A stretch of DNA of 64,000 nt, taken from assembly GCF_003382365.1 (NCBI RefSeq), contig NZ_QTSU01000001.1, positions 2,108,001 to 2,172,000 on the forward strand. Direction: 5' to 3'. Position numbers and translations under genes: made by a program. Under the pieces are notes generated by a model. That model had not been told where the DNA came from and did not search any database. It was given only the letters and a program-made list of their open reading frames with translations. Positions 9,185 through 18,603 of the stretch are shown here, one piece after another. Within the stretch, counting starts at the first letter, position 1. Every line of letters begins with the position of its first letter. The DNA is from Lysobacter silvisoli (GTDB lineage: Bacteria; Pseudomonadota; Gammaproteobacteria; Xanthomonadales; Xanthomonadaceae).

Positions 9185-10120
9185 ATGAACGCCCAGGAAG
9201 TGATCGAGTCTTACGTCGCCGACGTGGCCCTGCGGTTGCCGCGCAAGCAGCGCAGCGATGTGGCCTTCGAACTGCGCATGCTGTTGAACGAGGAACTGCA
9301 GGCCAAGGCCGACGCCGCCGGTCGCGAGGCCGACGCCGACATGGCCATCGCGCTGGCGCGCGCCTTCGGCCGGCCCGGCGACGTGGCCGCGCGCTACCGA
9401 CCCACGCTGACCATCATCGACCCCGAGGACGGCCGCAGCTTCCTGCGCGCGACCGTCATCGGCATGGCTGCGATCTGGGGCCTGGGCCTGCTGCAGAAGC
9501 TGGGCCAGCCGATGGACACGACCGGCCAGGCGCTGGGCGCCATCGGCCAATGGCTGGGCGGCACCGTGGTCGGCTCGCTGTGGTGGCCGGGCGTGCTGGT
9601 GGTGGGCTTCGCCATGGCCGCCTGGTCGCGGCGGCGCTCGCCCGACAGCGCCGCGACGTGGACGCCGCGCGCGGCCGATCACCTGCCCGGCGGGCGCGCT
9701 GCGATGGTGCTGGGACTGATCGGCATCGTGCTGGGCATCGCCGCGATGCTGGAGCCGCGCTGGATCCTGGACCTGTTCTGGGGCGGGCGCGCGGCGCCGG
9801 CCGCGTACGAGGCGCTGACCTACACCGACACCTTCCGCCAACGCCAAGGGCCGGTGCTGTTGCTGCTGGTGCTGTTCAATGTTCCGATGCTGCTGATCGC
9901 CATCGCGCGCGGTCGCTGGCCGGCGTCGCTGCAGCGCATGCAGTGGGTGCTGACGCCGCTCACTTGCGCGGCGATGCTGTGGACGGTGTTCGACGGCCCG
10001 ATGATGATGACCGACCGCAGCGACAGCGTCGCCAAGTTCTGCCTCGCGGTCATCGCCGCCATCAGCCTGATCGACGTGGCGGTGAAGGCCGTCCGCAAGG
10101 TCAAGCCGGCGCCGAACTGA
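9185..10120 (+). CDS. Membrane protein with N-terminal HAAS/DUF1700-like domain
   Basis: Protein of 311 aa in an operon with padR. Residues 1-80 (EVIESYVADVALRLPRKQRSDV) form the amphipathic helical domain found in membrane partners of PadR regulators. After it come about six hydrophobic segments, including AAIWGLGLLQKLG, GVLVVGFAMAAW, MVLGLIGIVLGIAAML and VLLLLVLFNVPMLLIAIA. It probably senses or responds to membrane state under PadR control. No enzymatic motif is visible. Confidence 0.8.
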   Translation: MNAQEVIESYVADVALRLPRKQRSDVAFELRMLLNEELQAKADAAGREADADMAIALARAFGRPGDVAARYRPTLTIIDPEDGRSFLRATVIGMAAIWGLGLLQKLGQPMDTTGQALGAIGQWLGGTVVGSLWWPGVLVVGFAMAAWSRRRSPDSAATWTPRAADHLPGGRAAMVLGLIGIVLGIAAMLEPRWILDLFWGGRAAPAAYEALTYTDTFRQRQGPVLLLLVLFNVPMLLIAIARGRWPASLQRMQWVLTPLTCAAMLWTVFDGPMMMTDRSDSVAKFCLAVIAAISLIDVAVKAVRKVKPAPN

Positions 10121-10210
10121 GCGGCGCTCGCGCTCTGGCGAGGTGCCCGAACCATTTTCCCCACGCGGCCGCCTGCGCTCGAACCGCTCCGCCGGCCGCG
10201 CTTTTGCCTG

Positions 10211-11125
10211 TCACGACTTCGCCAGGCTCGCCGCGGCTTGCGCATAACGGCTGGGCGGCCGGCCCACCTGGCGGCTGAAGGCCGTGCTGAAGGCGGCGCT
10301 GGAGCCGTAGCCCACGCGTTCAGCCACCTGGGCGACGTTGAGCTCGCCGCGGCGCAGCAGGTCCTTGGCGATTTCCATGCGCCAGCGCAGCAGGTATTCC
10401 ATCGGCGCCACGCCGACGATGCGGCTGAAGCGCTCGAAGAAGCTGGAGCGCGACAACGCCGCATGCCTGGCCAGCTCGTGCACGCTCCACGCGTGCTCGA
10501 TGCGTGCATGCAGCTGCTTCAACGCCGGCGCCAGGCGCTCGTCGCCCAGGCCGCGCAGCAGGCCCGGCGGCGCGTCGCCGCTGCTGCTGGCACGCATGGC
10601 TTCGATCAGCAGCATCTCGACCAGGCGGCTGAGCATGTACTCGTTGCCCGGCTGCCGCTGTTCGTATTCTTCGCCGACCATCTGCACCAGCAGCATCAGC
10701 CGCTGCGAGCCGCGCACGTGGACCACGCGCGGCAGCAGCGACACCAGCAGCCCGGCGTCGGCGGTGTCGAAGGCGAATGCGCCGCCCAGCGAGCGCATGT
10801 CCGGCGGCCCCTGCTGTTCGCCGTGGCGGCGCTCGCCGTCGCCGCCGGGCACCCGCTTGGGATCGATGAACACCGGCGGCGCCGGCACGAAGCTGGACAG
10901 GGTGAAGGCCGGCGTCGTCGGCAGCAGGACGAAGTCGCCGGCGGCGATCGCGATCGGCGCCTCGCCGTCCACGGCCAGGCGGCAGCTGCCCTCCAGCACG
11001 ATGCAAAAGCCGGGCTGGCCGTATTCGGAGTAGCGCACGGCCCAGTTGCCCTTGCCGCTGATCGGATTGGCCAGCACCGCGCGCGGGCGCAGCAGTCGCA
11101 CCACGTCGGATAAGGGATCGGCCAT
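10211..11125 (-). CDS. AraC-family transcriptional regulator with cupin sensor domain
   Basis: Regulator of 304 aa. The N-terminal half is a cupin-type ligand-binding domain (FCIVLEGSCRLAVDGEAPIAIAAGDFVLLP). The C-terminal 100 residues form a double helix-turn-helix: WSVHELARHAALSRSSFFERFSR, then LNVAQVAERVGYGSSAAFSTAFSRQVGRPPSRY. It is divergent from a short-chain dehydrogenase gene with about 100 bp between them, the usual layout for a regulator and its target. Confidence 0.93.
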   Translation of the reverse strand: MADPLSDVVRLLRPRAVLANPISGKGNWAVRYSEYGQPGFCIVLEGSCRLAVDGEAPIAIAAGDFVLLPTTPAFTLSSFVPAPPVFIDPKRVPGGDGERRHGEQQGPPDMRSLGGAFAFDTADAGLLVSLLPRVVHVRGSQRLMLLVQMVGEEYEQRQPGNEYMLSRLVEMLLIEAMRASSSGDAPPGLLRGLGDERLAPALKQLHARIEHAWSVHELARHAALSRSSFFERFSRIVGVAPMEYLLRWRMEIAKDLLRRGELNVAQVAERVGYGSSAAFSTAFSRQVGRPPSRYAQAAASLAKS

Positions 11126-11224
11126 ACCGGACTCTGGATAATATTATTAGGACTATACGCTATCGATCATCCAGCCATCGCCCCCTAATGTTCGCTCCGA
11201 GTCCCTCACCCCTTGGAGCTACAC
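11126..11224. promoter_or_regulatory. Divergent araC / SDR promoter region
   Basis: Unusually AT-rich for this genome. It contains the perfect 10-bp palindrome ATAATATTAT (11138-11147) and the stretch GGACTATACGCTATCGA, suitable for opposing promoters. A GGAG ribosome-binding site at 11215-11218 lies 6 nt before the dehydrogenase ATG at 11225. Binding of the AraC protein here is an inference from layout. Confidence 0.45.
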
Positions 11225-11968
11225 ATGAAGACCGCACTGATCACTGGCTGCTCCTCCGGCTACGGCCTGGAGACCGCCCGCCACTTCCTCGCTCAGGGCT
11301 GGAAGGTCGTCGCCAGCATGCGCACGCCCCGCCACGACCTGCTCCCCGCCTCCGACCGCCTGCAGGTGCTGGAGCTGGACGTGACCCGTGCCGACAGCAT
11401 CGCCCGCGCCCTGACCGCGGCCGGCCCCATCGACGTGCTGGTCAACAACGCCGGCATCGGTCTGTTCGGCGCGTTCGAGGCCACGCCGATGACCACCGTG
11501 CGCGAGATCTTCGAAACCAACACCTTCGGCACGATGGCCCTGTGCCAAGCCGTGTTGCCGCGCTTCCGCGAGCGCCGCGGCGGCACCATCGTCAACGTGA
11601 CGTCCAGCGCGGTGCTGGCGCCGTTTCCGCTGGTCGCCGCCTACACCGCCAGCAAGACCGCCATCGAAGGCTTCACCGCCTCGCTGGAACACGAACTCCG
11701 GCCTTTCGGCGTGCGGGTCAGGCTGGTCCAGCCGGGTTACGGCCCCAGCACCGGCTTCACCGCCAACGGCCAGCAACGCATGCAGGGTCTGATCCCGCAC
11801 GCCTACGAGGCCTACGCGCAGGAGGTGTTCGCGTCGATGGCCGACCTGCGCGCCCACACGCACGAAAGCGACGTGGCCACAGCGGTGTGGCACGCGGCCC
11901 ACGACGCCTCGGACCGGCTGCGCTACCCGGCCGGCGCCGACGCCGTGGCCCTGGCCGGCGCGGCCTGA
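11225..11968 (+). CDS. Short-chain dehydrogenase/reductase (SDR)
   Basis: Classical SDR of 247 aa, NAD(P)-dependent. It shows the cofactor motif TGCSSGYG near residue 7, the structural NNAG (LVNNAGIGLFGAF), catalytic Ser in NVTSSAV, and the YxxxK pair in YTASKTAIEGF. The ATG at 11225 is chosen because GGAG precedes it at good spacing; an in-frame TTG at 11213 overlaps that site. The divergent AraC regulator probably controls it. The substrate is unknown. Confidence 0.93.
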   Translation: MKTALITGCSSGYGLETARHFLAQGWKVVASMRTPRHDLLPASDRLQVLELDVTRADSIARALTAAGPIDVLVNNAGIGLFGAFEATPMTTVREIFETNTFGTMALCQAVLPRFRERRGGTIVNVTSSAVLAPFPLVAAYTASKTAIEGFTASLEHELRPFGVRVRLVQPGYGPSTGFTANGQQRMQGLIPHAYEAYAQEVFASMADLRAHTHESDVATAVWHAAHDASDRLRYPAGADAVALAGAA

Positions 11969-11993
11969 GCCCCTCGACCCGAGACCCGCCGCC

Positions 11994-12251
11994 ATGCATA
12001 CGCCCGACCGGCACCTGCTGCTGAAAGTGGACAACCTGGGCGAGCGCGTGCGCACGCTGATGGACGCCCTGCTGCGCGTGGACCTGGGCGCGCGGATCAA
12101 ACCCGATACCGCGCGCGGCGCCATCGACATCGAAGGCTGGTTCCGCGACGAAGACGTGGTGGCGGCGGTGCTCGGTGTGGGCGGCCGACTCAGCGGCGTG
12201 GAAGTACGCCCGCCGACGTCCAAACGCCTGGCGCTGGCGGCCCACAACTGA
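11994..12251 (+). CDS. Hypothetical 85-aa protein, ferredoxin-like fold possible
   Basis: Not recognised. It follows the SDR gene by 25 bp in the same direction. The pattern of alternating strands and helices (LLKVDNLGERVRTLMDALLRV, ARIKPDTARGAIDIEG, DEDVVAAVLGVGG) resembles the beta-alpha-beta-beta-alpha-beta layout of small heavy-metal-associated domains, but the CxxC metal ligands are missing and there is no cysteine at all. It may be a degenerate member of that fold or unrelated. The codon use matches its neighbours, so it is probably a real gene. Confidence 0.6.
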   Translation: MHTPDRHLLLKVDNLGERVRTLMDALLRVDLGARIKPDTARGAIDIEGWFRDEDVVAAVLGVGGRLSGVEVRPPTSKRLALAAHN

Positions 12252-12319
12252 GCCTGCGCCGCGCGAGCCGAATCTCAACGGCCGGCACCGCAACCGCGCT
12301 GCCGATGGAAGTTACGACC

Positions 12320-13252
12320 ATGAAGATCACCAAGCTACGTTTGCTCACACTCGCCGGCGGCATCGCGCTGGGCTCCACGCTGATGAGTTTTGCCAGCTCC
12401 GCGCAACGGTCTGCAACGCCGGTGCAGGCGCGCCCGCTGCCGCTCGCGCGGGCCGAACGCGCGCACCCCGGCGACGACCGCCGTCCGGTGATCGGCCTAG
12501 CCCTGGGCGGCGGCGGCATGCGCGGCCTGGCCCACATCGGCGTGCTGCAGGCGCTGGAGGAAGCCGGGATCGAGCCGGACCTGATCGTCGGCACCTCGGC
12601 CGGCGCGCTGGTGGGCGCGATTTACGCCAGCGGCAAGGACGCGCAGGAGATCGCGCGCCTGGCGCAGCAGGTCGAGATCGGCTCGTTCGTGGATTTCACC
12701 CTCAGCACCCAGGGGCTCATGCGCGGCGACCGTATCGCCGACTGGGTCGACACCACCGTCGGCGCGCAGCCCATCGACGCCTTCCCGATCCGTTTCGCCG
12801 CGGTGGCGACCGATCTGCAGCAGGGACGGCCCATGCTGTTGGATCGCGGAGATGCCGGCGAGGCGGTGCGCGCGTCGGCAGCCGTGCCCGGTGTGACCCT
12901 GCCGGTGCCCTACGCCCAAGGCCACCTGGTCGACGGCGGCGTCGCCAGCCTGGTACCGGTACGCGCGGCCAAAGCCTTGGGCGCCGATGTGGTGATCGCG
13001 GTGGACATCTATTGCCGCAGCAGCGAGGCGGCCGGGCTGAGCGCGCCGTCGGTACTGCGGCAAACCATGCACCGCCAGTCCTGCCTGATCGCGGAGCCGG
13101 AGCTGGCAGAAGCCGATATCCGCATCGCTCCCGAGGTGATTGCACCGGGAATTTCCGATCGCCCCGCACAGCAGCGCGCGATCGACGCGGGCTACGAGGC
13201 GGCGCGCAAAGCCCTGGCCGAAGGCAGGCAGCGCGATATCGCCCTGCGCTGA
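12320..13252 (+). CDS. Patatin-like phospholipase, exported
   Basis: Patatin/RssA-type serine acyl hydrolase of 310 aa. An N-terminal signal peptide (MKITKLRLLTLAGGIALGS..) suggests a periplasmic location. The oxyanion loop is ALGGGGMRGLAHIGVLQAL, the nucleophile elbow is GTSAG near residue 95, and the catalytic Asp is in VDGGVAS. The ATG at 12320 is preferred to one at 12305 because it starts the signal peptide cleanly. The protein probably releases fatty acids from phospholipids. It is followed by a convergent methyltransferase gene. Confidence 0.9.
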   Translation: MKITKLRLLTLAGGIALGSTLMSFASSAQRSATPVQARPLPLARAERAHPGDDRRPVIGLALGGGGMRGLAHIGVLQALEEAGIEPDLIVGTSAGALVGAIYASGKDAQEIARLAQQVEIGSFVDFTLSTQGLMRGDRIADWVDTTVGAQPIDAFPIRFAAVATDLQQGRPMLLDRGDAGEAVRASAAVPGVTLPVPYAQGHLVDGGVASLVPVRAAKALGADVVIAVDIYCRSSEAAGLSAPSVLRQTMHRQSCLIAEPELAEADIRIAPEVIAPGISDRPAQQRAIDAGYEAARKALAEGRQRDIALR

Positions 13253-13326
13253 GAACTGCGCCGCGGCCACCGGCATGCCGATGGCCGCAAGTCTGGTCGC
13301 CGAGACGCAACCGTCGGCGCGTCCGC

Positions 13327-13983
13327 TCAGCCCAGCCGCATCGACAGTTCGACGTCTTCGGCGAAGGGCACCGACAGGTAGCCCGACCTGGGCGCGCGCA
13401 CCTGCGCCAGGTACTCGAGGCTGAAGTCGGCGTTGTCGGCCACGATCAACGCGCCCGGCCGCAGCCGCGGTTCCAGCAGCGCCAGCACTTCGGGATACAG
13501 CGCCTTGGCGCCGTCCAGCAGCACCAGGTCGATCGAATCGGGCAGGTTCGCGCCCAGGGTCTGCAGAGCGTCGCCCGCGCGTATCTCCACCAGGTCGAGC
13601 AGGCCGCCCTCGGCGAGGTGCTGCTGGGCGCGCGCGACCTTGTAGGGCTCGAATTCGGTGGTGAGCACGCGCCCGCCGCCGTTGTCGCGCACCGCCGCGG
13701 CCAGGTACAGGGTGGAGATGCCGAACGAGGTGCCGAATTCGACCACGCTGCGCGCTTGGGACGAGCGCGCCAGCATGTAGAGCAAACGGCCCGTTTCGCG
13801 CGAGACCGGCAGCCACAGGTCTTTCACCCGCTCGTAGAAATCCAGGTATTCGGTCTTGCTGCGCAGCAGGCGGTCGCGTTCGTCGGAGGACAGCGCCTCG
13901 GCCGCGGGGCTGCGCGCCGCATCCGACTCGCGGAAGAGTCGATCGAGCAAGGGCGCAAGGGGTTCGATGGCAAGCGTATTCAT
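13327..13983 (-). CDS. SAM-dependent O-methyltransferase-like protein
   Basis: Protein of 218 aa with a Rossmann methyltransferase fold. Motif I is VVEFGTSFGISTLYLA (about residue 62), the acidic ribose-binding residue is in VLTTEFEPYK, and DLVLLDGAKALYPEVL plus RPGALIVADN match the class I O-methyltransferase pattern. The start at 13983 (MNTLAIEP) precedes the first conserved helix; an upstream ATG would add an unconserved extension. It is divergent from a TetR-family gene 262 bp away, which probably represses it. The substrate is unknown. Confidence 0.87.
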   Translation of the reverse strand: MNTLAIEPLAPLLDRLFRESDAARSPAAEALSSDERDRLLRSKTEYLDFYERVKDLWLPVSRETGRLLYMLARSSQARSVVEFGTSFGISTLYLAAAVRDNGGGRVLTTEFEPYKVARAQQHLAEGGLLDLVEIRAGDALQTLGANLPDSIDLVLLDGAKALYPEVLALLEPRLRPGALIVADNADFSLEYLAQVRAPRSGYLSVPFAEDVELSMRLG

Positions 13984-14245
13984 AGCGAAATCCGTGTTGT
14001 GTGGGAGGTGTTTGCCGGCCCGGACACAATACGAATAAATCGTCGCGTTTCGTACTCGCATTGGTTATGCGATGCGCGAACTGCCGTTTTTTCCTGCAAT
14101 CACGCGCTCTACCGAACACGGCATCGGACAACCGCTACGCTCTCACGTTCCGCTATTCGCATTTAACGGCCGCGCATACCCACCGAACCCGGCCCGCTTA
14201 TGATGCGATCGGTTCCCGGCACCCCGTACTGCGCCCAGCACCGCC

Positions 14246-14878
14246 ATGGTCAAGCCCAAGCCCCCGAAGATCTCCACGCGCAAACAGCCCCAGCAGACGC
14301 GCTCGAACCAACTCGTCGCCGCGATCCTGGAGGCCGCGGCGCAAGTTCTGGCCGCGCAAGGTGCGTCCCGCTTCACCACGGCACGAGTCGCCGAACGCGC
14401 CGGCGTCAGCGTCGGCTCGCTGTATCAGTACTTCCCCAACAAGGCCGCCATCCTGTTCCGCCTGCAGAGCGACGAATGGCAGCAGACCAGCGACCTGCTC
14501 GGCGCCATCCTCAAGGACGTGGTGCGGTCGCCCGAGGCGCGGCTGCGCAGCCTGGCCCATGCCTTCCTGCGCTCCGAATGCGAGGAGGCGCGCATGCGCG
14601 TGGCGCTCAGCGACGCCGCGCCGCTGTACCGCGACGCGCCCGAGGCCAAGGCGGCGCGCGCGAACGGCGATCGCGCGCTGCGCGCCTTCATGCGCGAGGT
14701 GCTGCCCGACGCGCCCAGGGCCGCGCGGGCGCGCGCGGGCGAGCTGATCGGCACCACGCTGAGCACGGTGGGCAAGCAGTTCTCCGAATCCGAACGCACG
14801 GCGCCGGAGATCAGGGCCTACGCGGACGCGATGTCCGACATGTTCCTGGCCTACATCGAACGCATCCGGCGCGCGTGA
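14246..14878 (+). CDS. TetR-family transcriptional regulator
   Basis: Repressor of 210 aa. The N-terminal helix-turn-helix is clear (ILEAAAQVLAAQGASRFTTARVAERAGVSVGSLYQYFPNK, residues about 27-65). The all-helical C-terminal ligand domain follows. A basic, proline-rich 20-residue leader precedes the DNA-binding domain. It is divergent from the methyltransferase gene; the shared 262-bp gap is relatively AT-rich and should hold the operators, though no single palindrome stood out. Confidence 0.92.
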   Translation: MVKPKPPKISTRKQPQQTRSNQLVAAILEAAAQVLAAQGASRFTTARVAERAGVSVGSLYQYFPNKAAILFRLQSDEWQQTSDLLGAILKDVVRSPEARLRSLAHAFLRSECEEARMRVALSDAAPLYRDAPEAKAARANGDRALRAFMREVLPDAPRAARARAGELIGTTLSTVGKQFSESERTAPEIRAYADAMSDMFLAYIERIRRA

Positions 14879-14917
14879 AGCTGACCTGCTGGTCCGGGCA
14901 CCTTCCAACGAGCACTA

Positions 14918-14955
14918 CCCACCGTCATTCCGGCGCAAGCCGGAATGACGGTGGG
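14918..14955. repeat. Perfect 17-bp inverted repeat with GCAA loop
   Basis: CCCACCGTCATTCCGGC (14918-14934), loop GCAA (14935-14938), then the exact reverse complement (14939-14955). The core GTCATTCCGGC..GCCGGAATGAC resembles dispersed palindromes common in related genomes. It lies 40 bp after the tetR stop and may also stop that transcript, although there is no U-tract. Confidence 0.75.
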
Positions 14956-15007
14956 GAAGCGGTTGCAGAAAGCTGCCGGGGCACGGCGACCCGAGCCGGA
15001 CCGGCAT

Positions 15008-15041
15008 AAAAAATGGCAGGAAACGCTGGGTTTCCTGCCAT
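15008..15041 (-). terminator. Intrinsic terminator of ssb
   Basis: Perfect 12-bp stem ATGGCAGGAAAC / GTTTCCTGCCAT (15013-15024 and 15030-15041) with a 5-nt loop, followed on the minus strand by a run of six T residues (A-tract at 15008-15013 on the + strand). It lies 30 bp after the ssb stop. Confidence 0.9.
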
Positions 15042-15071
15042 CTGCGAATCGAAGCCTGAGCCGCGGGAGGC

Positions 15072-15614
15072 TTAGAACGGGATGTCGTCGTCGGCGAAAT
15101 CGTCGCCGAAGTCGTTGGACTTGGCCGGGGGCGCCTCACGGCGCTGCGAGTCCTGACGGCCGCCACCGCCGCCGTAACCGCCACCACCACCACCGCCGCC
15201 GGACTGGCGCGCCGGACGATCGCCGCCCCCGCCGCCACCGCGGAACTCACGACCGCCACCACCGCCACCACCTTCACCGCCCGCGCCGCCGAGCATCTGC
15301 ATGTCGTCGGCGATGATGTCGGTGAAGTACTTCTCCACGCCGTCCTGGCCGGTGAACTTGTCGTAACGGATCGAGCCTTCGATATAGACCTGGCGGCCCT
15401 TGCGCAGGTACTCGCCGGCGATCTCGCCGAGCTTGCCGAACAGCTTGACCCGGTGCCACTCAGTGCGCTCCTGGGTGTTGCCGTCGCGGTCCTTGCGGAC
15501 GCTGGTGGTGGCCAGGCTGATCGTGGTCACAGCCATGCCGCCCTGGGTGTACTTGGTTTCGGGGTCGTTGCCGAGGTTGCCGACCAGGATGACCTTGTTG
15601 ATGCCACGTGCCAT
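15072..15614 (-). CDS. ssb: Single-stranded DNA-binding protein
   Basis: SSB of 180 aa. Residues 1-110 are the OB-fold ([56 protein letters not shown]). A long glycine-rich linker (about residues 115-155) leads to the acidic tip ending DDDIPF, which docks partner proteins in replication, repair and recombination. It is a single gene on the minus strand with its own terminator. The glycine-rich linker is coded by C-rich low-complexity DNA on the + strand. Confidence 0.97.
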   Translation of the reverse strand: MARGINKVILVGNLGNDPETKYTQGGMAVTTISLATTSVRKDRDGNTQERTEWHRVKLFGKLGEIAGEYLRKGRQVYIEGSIRYDKFTGQDGVEKYFTDIIADDMQMLGGAGGEGGGGGGGREFRGGGGGGDRPARQSGGGGGGGGYGGGGGRQDSQRREAPPAKSNDFGDDFADDDIPF

Positions 15615-15830
15615 GAGATTGCGGTTCCTTGGGGTTGTCGCCGGAAGCGGGCGATAGACATTGGAGTATACCGCCCCCCTCGGAGGCCGTCGGGCGGCCC
15701 CCCGGCGCCGGGTAGGGTTTTGCCGCAGTCCCGGGTGGGCGCCAACGCCCGCCCGGCGTGGCCTTCGGCACTGCCGGCCGGGCCCGGCAGCGCCGAGCAT
15801 CGGCCGGTCAGCCCTGCCCCGGAGCCCGCC

Positions 15831-16565
15831 ATGCGCCCCTGCCCCGCCCGCCTGCTGCTCGCCCTGGCCCTGGCCGCCGCCCCGGTCCTGGCGGCCGCGG
15901 CCCCGGCAACCTCCGACGAGGCCGAGCTGCGCCGACTGACCCAGGAGAATCTGGACGCCATCGCCCCCGGCCGGGTCGAGGTCTGGCAGCGCAACGCCCA
16001 CGAGCGGCTGCTGCACACCGACGAGAACGGCCAGGTGCGCAGCAAGGCCGAGCTGCTGGCCGAGTTCCGCCCGCTGCCGCCGGGCCTGAGCGGACGCCTG
16101 GCGGTGGACCGGTTCTCGGCGGTGGTGCTGGGCGACACCGCGCTGGTCAGCCACGAAGATCTGGAGACCCTGGACTACCACGGCCAGACCCTGGTCAGCC
16201 GCTGGCGCAACACCGATACCTGGCTGCGCACCGACGCGGGCTGGAAGCTGATCGGCGCGCAGGTGCTGGCGCTGCAGAACGACCCGCCCGCGGCCGCGCC
16301 GGCCACGGTGCGGCTGTGCGACTACAACGGCCGCTACCGTCTGGCCGACGCCATCGAGGCCACGCTGCAATGCGACGGCGATGCGCTCGTCGCGCAGCGC
16401 GAAGGCCGGCCGCCGTCGCGTTACCGCGCGGAGCTGGCCGATGTGTTCTTCCTGCCGGGGCAGCCGCGCACGCGGCGGATCTTTCAGCGCGATGCGACGG
16501 GCGCGATCGTGGGCTTCGTGGATCGGCGTGAAGGGTTGGATATCCGCTGGATGCGGGTGAAGTAG
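15831..16565 (+). CDS. Exported DUF4440/SnoaL-like protein
   Basis: Protein of 244 aa with a signal peptide ([20 protein letters not shown]). Residues about 30-145 match an NTF2-like fold of the DUF4440 kind: [55 protein letters not shown] second part (about 155-244) carries a conserved-looking beta-rich segment with two Cys ([20 protein letters not shown]). Function is unknown; these folds often bind small molecules. It is divergent from ssb. Confidence 0.75.
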   Translation: MRPCPARLLLALALAAAPVLAAAAPATSDEAELRRLTQENLDAIAPGRVEVWQRNAHERLLHTDENGQVRSKAELLAEFRPLPPGLSGRLAVDRFSAVVLGDTALVSHEDLETLDYHGQTLVSRWRNTDTWLRTDAGWKLIGAQVLALQNDPPAAAPATVRLCDYNGRYRLADAIEATLQCDGDALVAQREGRPPSRYRAELADVFFLPGQPRTRRIFQRDATGAIVGFVDRREGLDIRWMRVK

Positions 16566-16947
16566 ACGGGCTCTGCGATCAGGCGCGGTTTTCCGAGTGG
16601 CGCGGTCGCGGCTGACGCCGCTCCTACCCCAAAGCAGGGCGCTGGGCCGTCGCTGAATTTTGTGCGACACCACTCGCACGCGGTTGAGCGCTGCGTTCGC
16701 ACGCATCGCCACTAACCGGTTAGCGCGCGCATCTCAGTCATCGGCGATCCGATAGCACGCACGCTCACGCGTGCACCACGCGCGCGTACGCAAGACTTGC
16801 GCGCAACCGGCCGCGCAGGACGCGCGCGCCGCGTGTCCTGTAACGCGCGCCATCGTCGTTCTCTACCTGTACCCGAACGACGGAACGGCCAAGCAGGCCC
16901 GCGGCGATCACGCCGCCCAGGTTCGGCGACCCAAGGAAGGAGCCCCC
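16566..16947. promoter_or_regulatory. 382-bp gap: REP-like palindrome and possible upstream activator sites
   Basis: No gene is seen. A REP-like palindrome occupies 16598-16634. An AGGAC (16817-16821) / GTCCT (16835-16839) dyad lies 109 bp before the sigma-54 activator ATG; the same half-sites recur in front of the injection-system operon. GGAAGGAG (16934-16941) is the ribosome-binding site for the ATG at 16948. No convincing promoter hexamers were identified. Confidence 0.45.
16598..16634. repeat. REP-like palindrome (GCGGTCGCGGCTGACGCCGCTCCTACCCC type)
   Basis: Nearly identical to the copy at 52578-52614 and, in inverted orientation, to 52446-52481. Internal symmetry GCGGC-TGAC-GCCGC. Dispersed copies in intergenic positions suggest a REP-type family. 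Confidence 0.75.
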
Positions 16948-17964
<1,017 letters not shown>

Positions 17965-18284
17965 TGAACGCCACGCCCGCCACCACGGCGCTGGTCGCCG
18001 TCAGCCCGCTGCACGCCGCGTTCGGCCTCGATGCCGGCTTAGGCCGCGCTAGCGAGCCTCAACGCTTCGTACGCGGACAGATCGATCCGCTTTGCAGGAC
18101 AAAAACGTCCTCCCGCAGCAAGCCCGTCGTTGCAGGCTTTGCCGCTTGCATGCGCGCGCGGACGCAGGACAAAAGCGCGCGCGGCGACCGCGCGGCGCCA
18201 GTCGACACCCTCGCAAAATCAATCGTTTGCGCGCGCCACACGCTTGGCACGCCGCTTGCGTTCACCAGCACAAGGCTGGGACGC
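17965..18284 (+). promoter_or_regulatory. Regulatory region of the injection-system operon (320-bp gap)
   Basis: No convincing gene; an open frame spans it but its composition is unlike the flanking genes. It contains AGGAC-AAAAAC-GTCCT (18096-18111) and a further AGGAC (18166-18170), both followed by AAAA, about 75-150 bp upstream of the sigma-54 promoter. This is the usual distance for enhancer-binding sites. The same half-sites precede the activator gene. Confidence 0.55.
18245..18260 (+). promoter_or_regulatory. Sigma-54 (-24/-12) promoter of the injection-system operon
   Basis: TGGCACG (18245-18251), exactly four bases (18252-18255), then TTGCG (18256-18260). This matches the RpoN consensus TGGCACG-N4-TTGCW at all but the last position, and the GG and GC doublets have the required 10-bp spacing. 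Start of transcription would be near 18271, 14 nt before the first ATG of the operon (18285). An activator gene for this class of promoter lies directly upstream. Confidence 0.85.
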
Positions 18285-18569
18285 ATGGACGACTATCCCG
18301 AAATGCTCGCGATCGTGAGAGCACTCGCCCGCTACCTGCGGGCGAACCCGAACAGTTCCGATACCGCGGAAGGCATCGCCACGTGGTGGTTCCGCGAGCA
18401 CAGCGTGGTCGACGGCCGCGCCTTGATGGATGCGCTGGACTGGATGCGCGAACGCGGCCTGCTGGAAATGCTCAGCGCCAACAGCACCGGCGACCGCTAC
18501 CGCTGCATCGCCAGCGCCGAGCAACTGGACGGTGTGCTGAGCGAACTGTCGAGGCGCCGACTGACATGA
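18285..18569 (+). CDS. Small winged-helix-like protein, first gene of the operon
   Basis: Protein of 94 aa, family not named with certainty. The pattern ALARYLRANPNSSDTAEGIATWWF, then GRALMDALDWMRERGLLEML and a final RYRCIA strand looks like a winged helix: three helices and a wing. It could be an operon regulator or an assembly factor. The ATG at 18285 is chosen because it lies just after the predicted sigma-54 start site; an in-frame ATG at 17964 would place the promoter inside the gene. Confidence 0.72.
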   Translation: MDDYPEMLAIVRALARYLRANPNSSDTAEGIATWWFREHSVVDGRALMDALDWMRERGLLEMLSANSTGDRYRCIASAEQLDGVLSELSRRRLT

Positions 18570-18603
18570 CGTGCGCCCGCGCAAGGATGCAGGAGAGCCG
18601 CCC

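Noticed and set aside
15130-15290. Proline/histidine/arginine-rich plus-strand frames over the ssb linker
   Set aside because: They are the antisense of the Gly-rich SSB linker.
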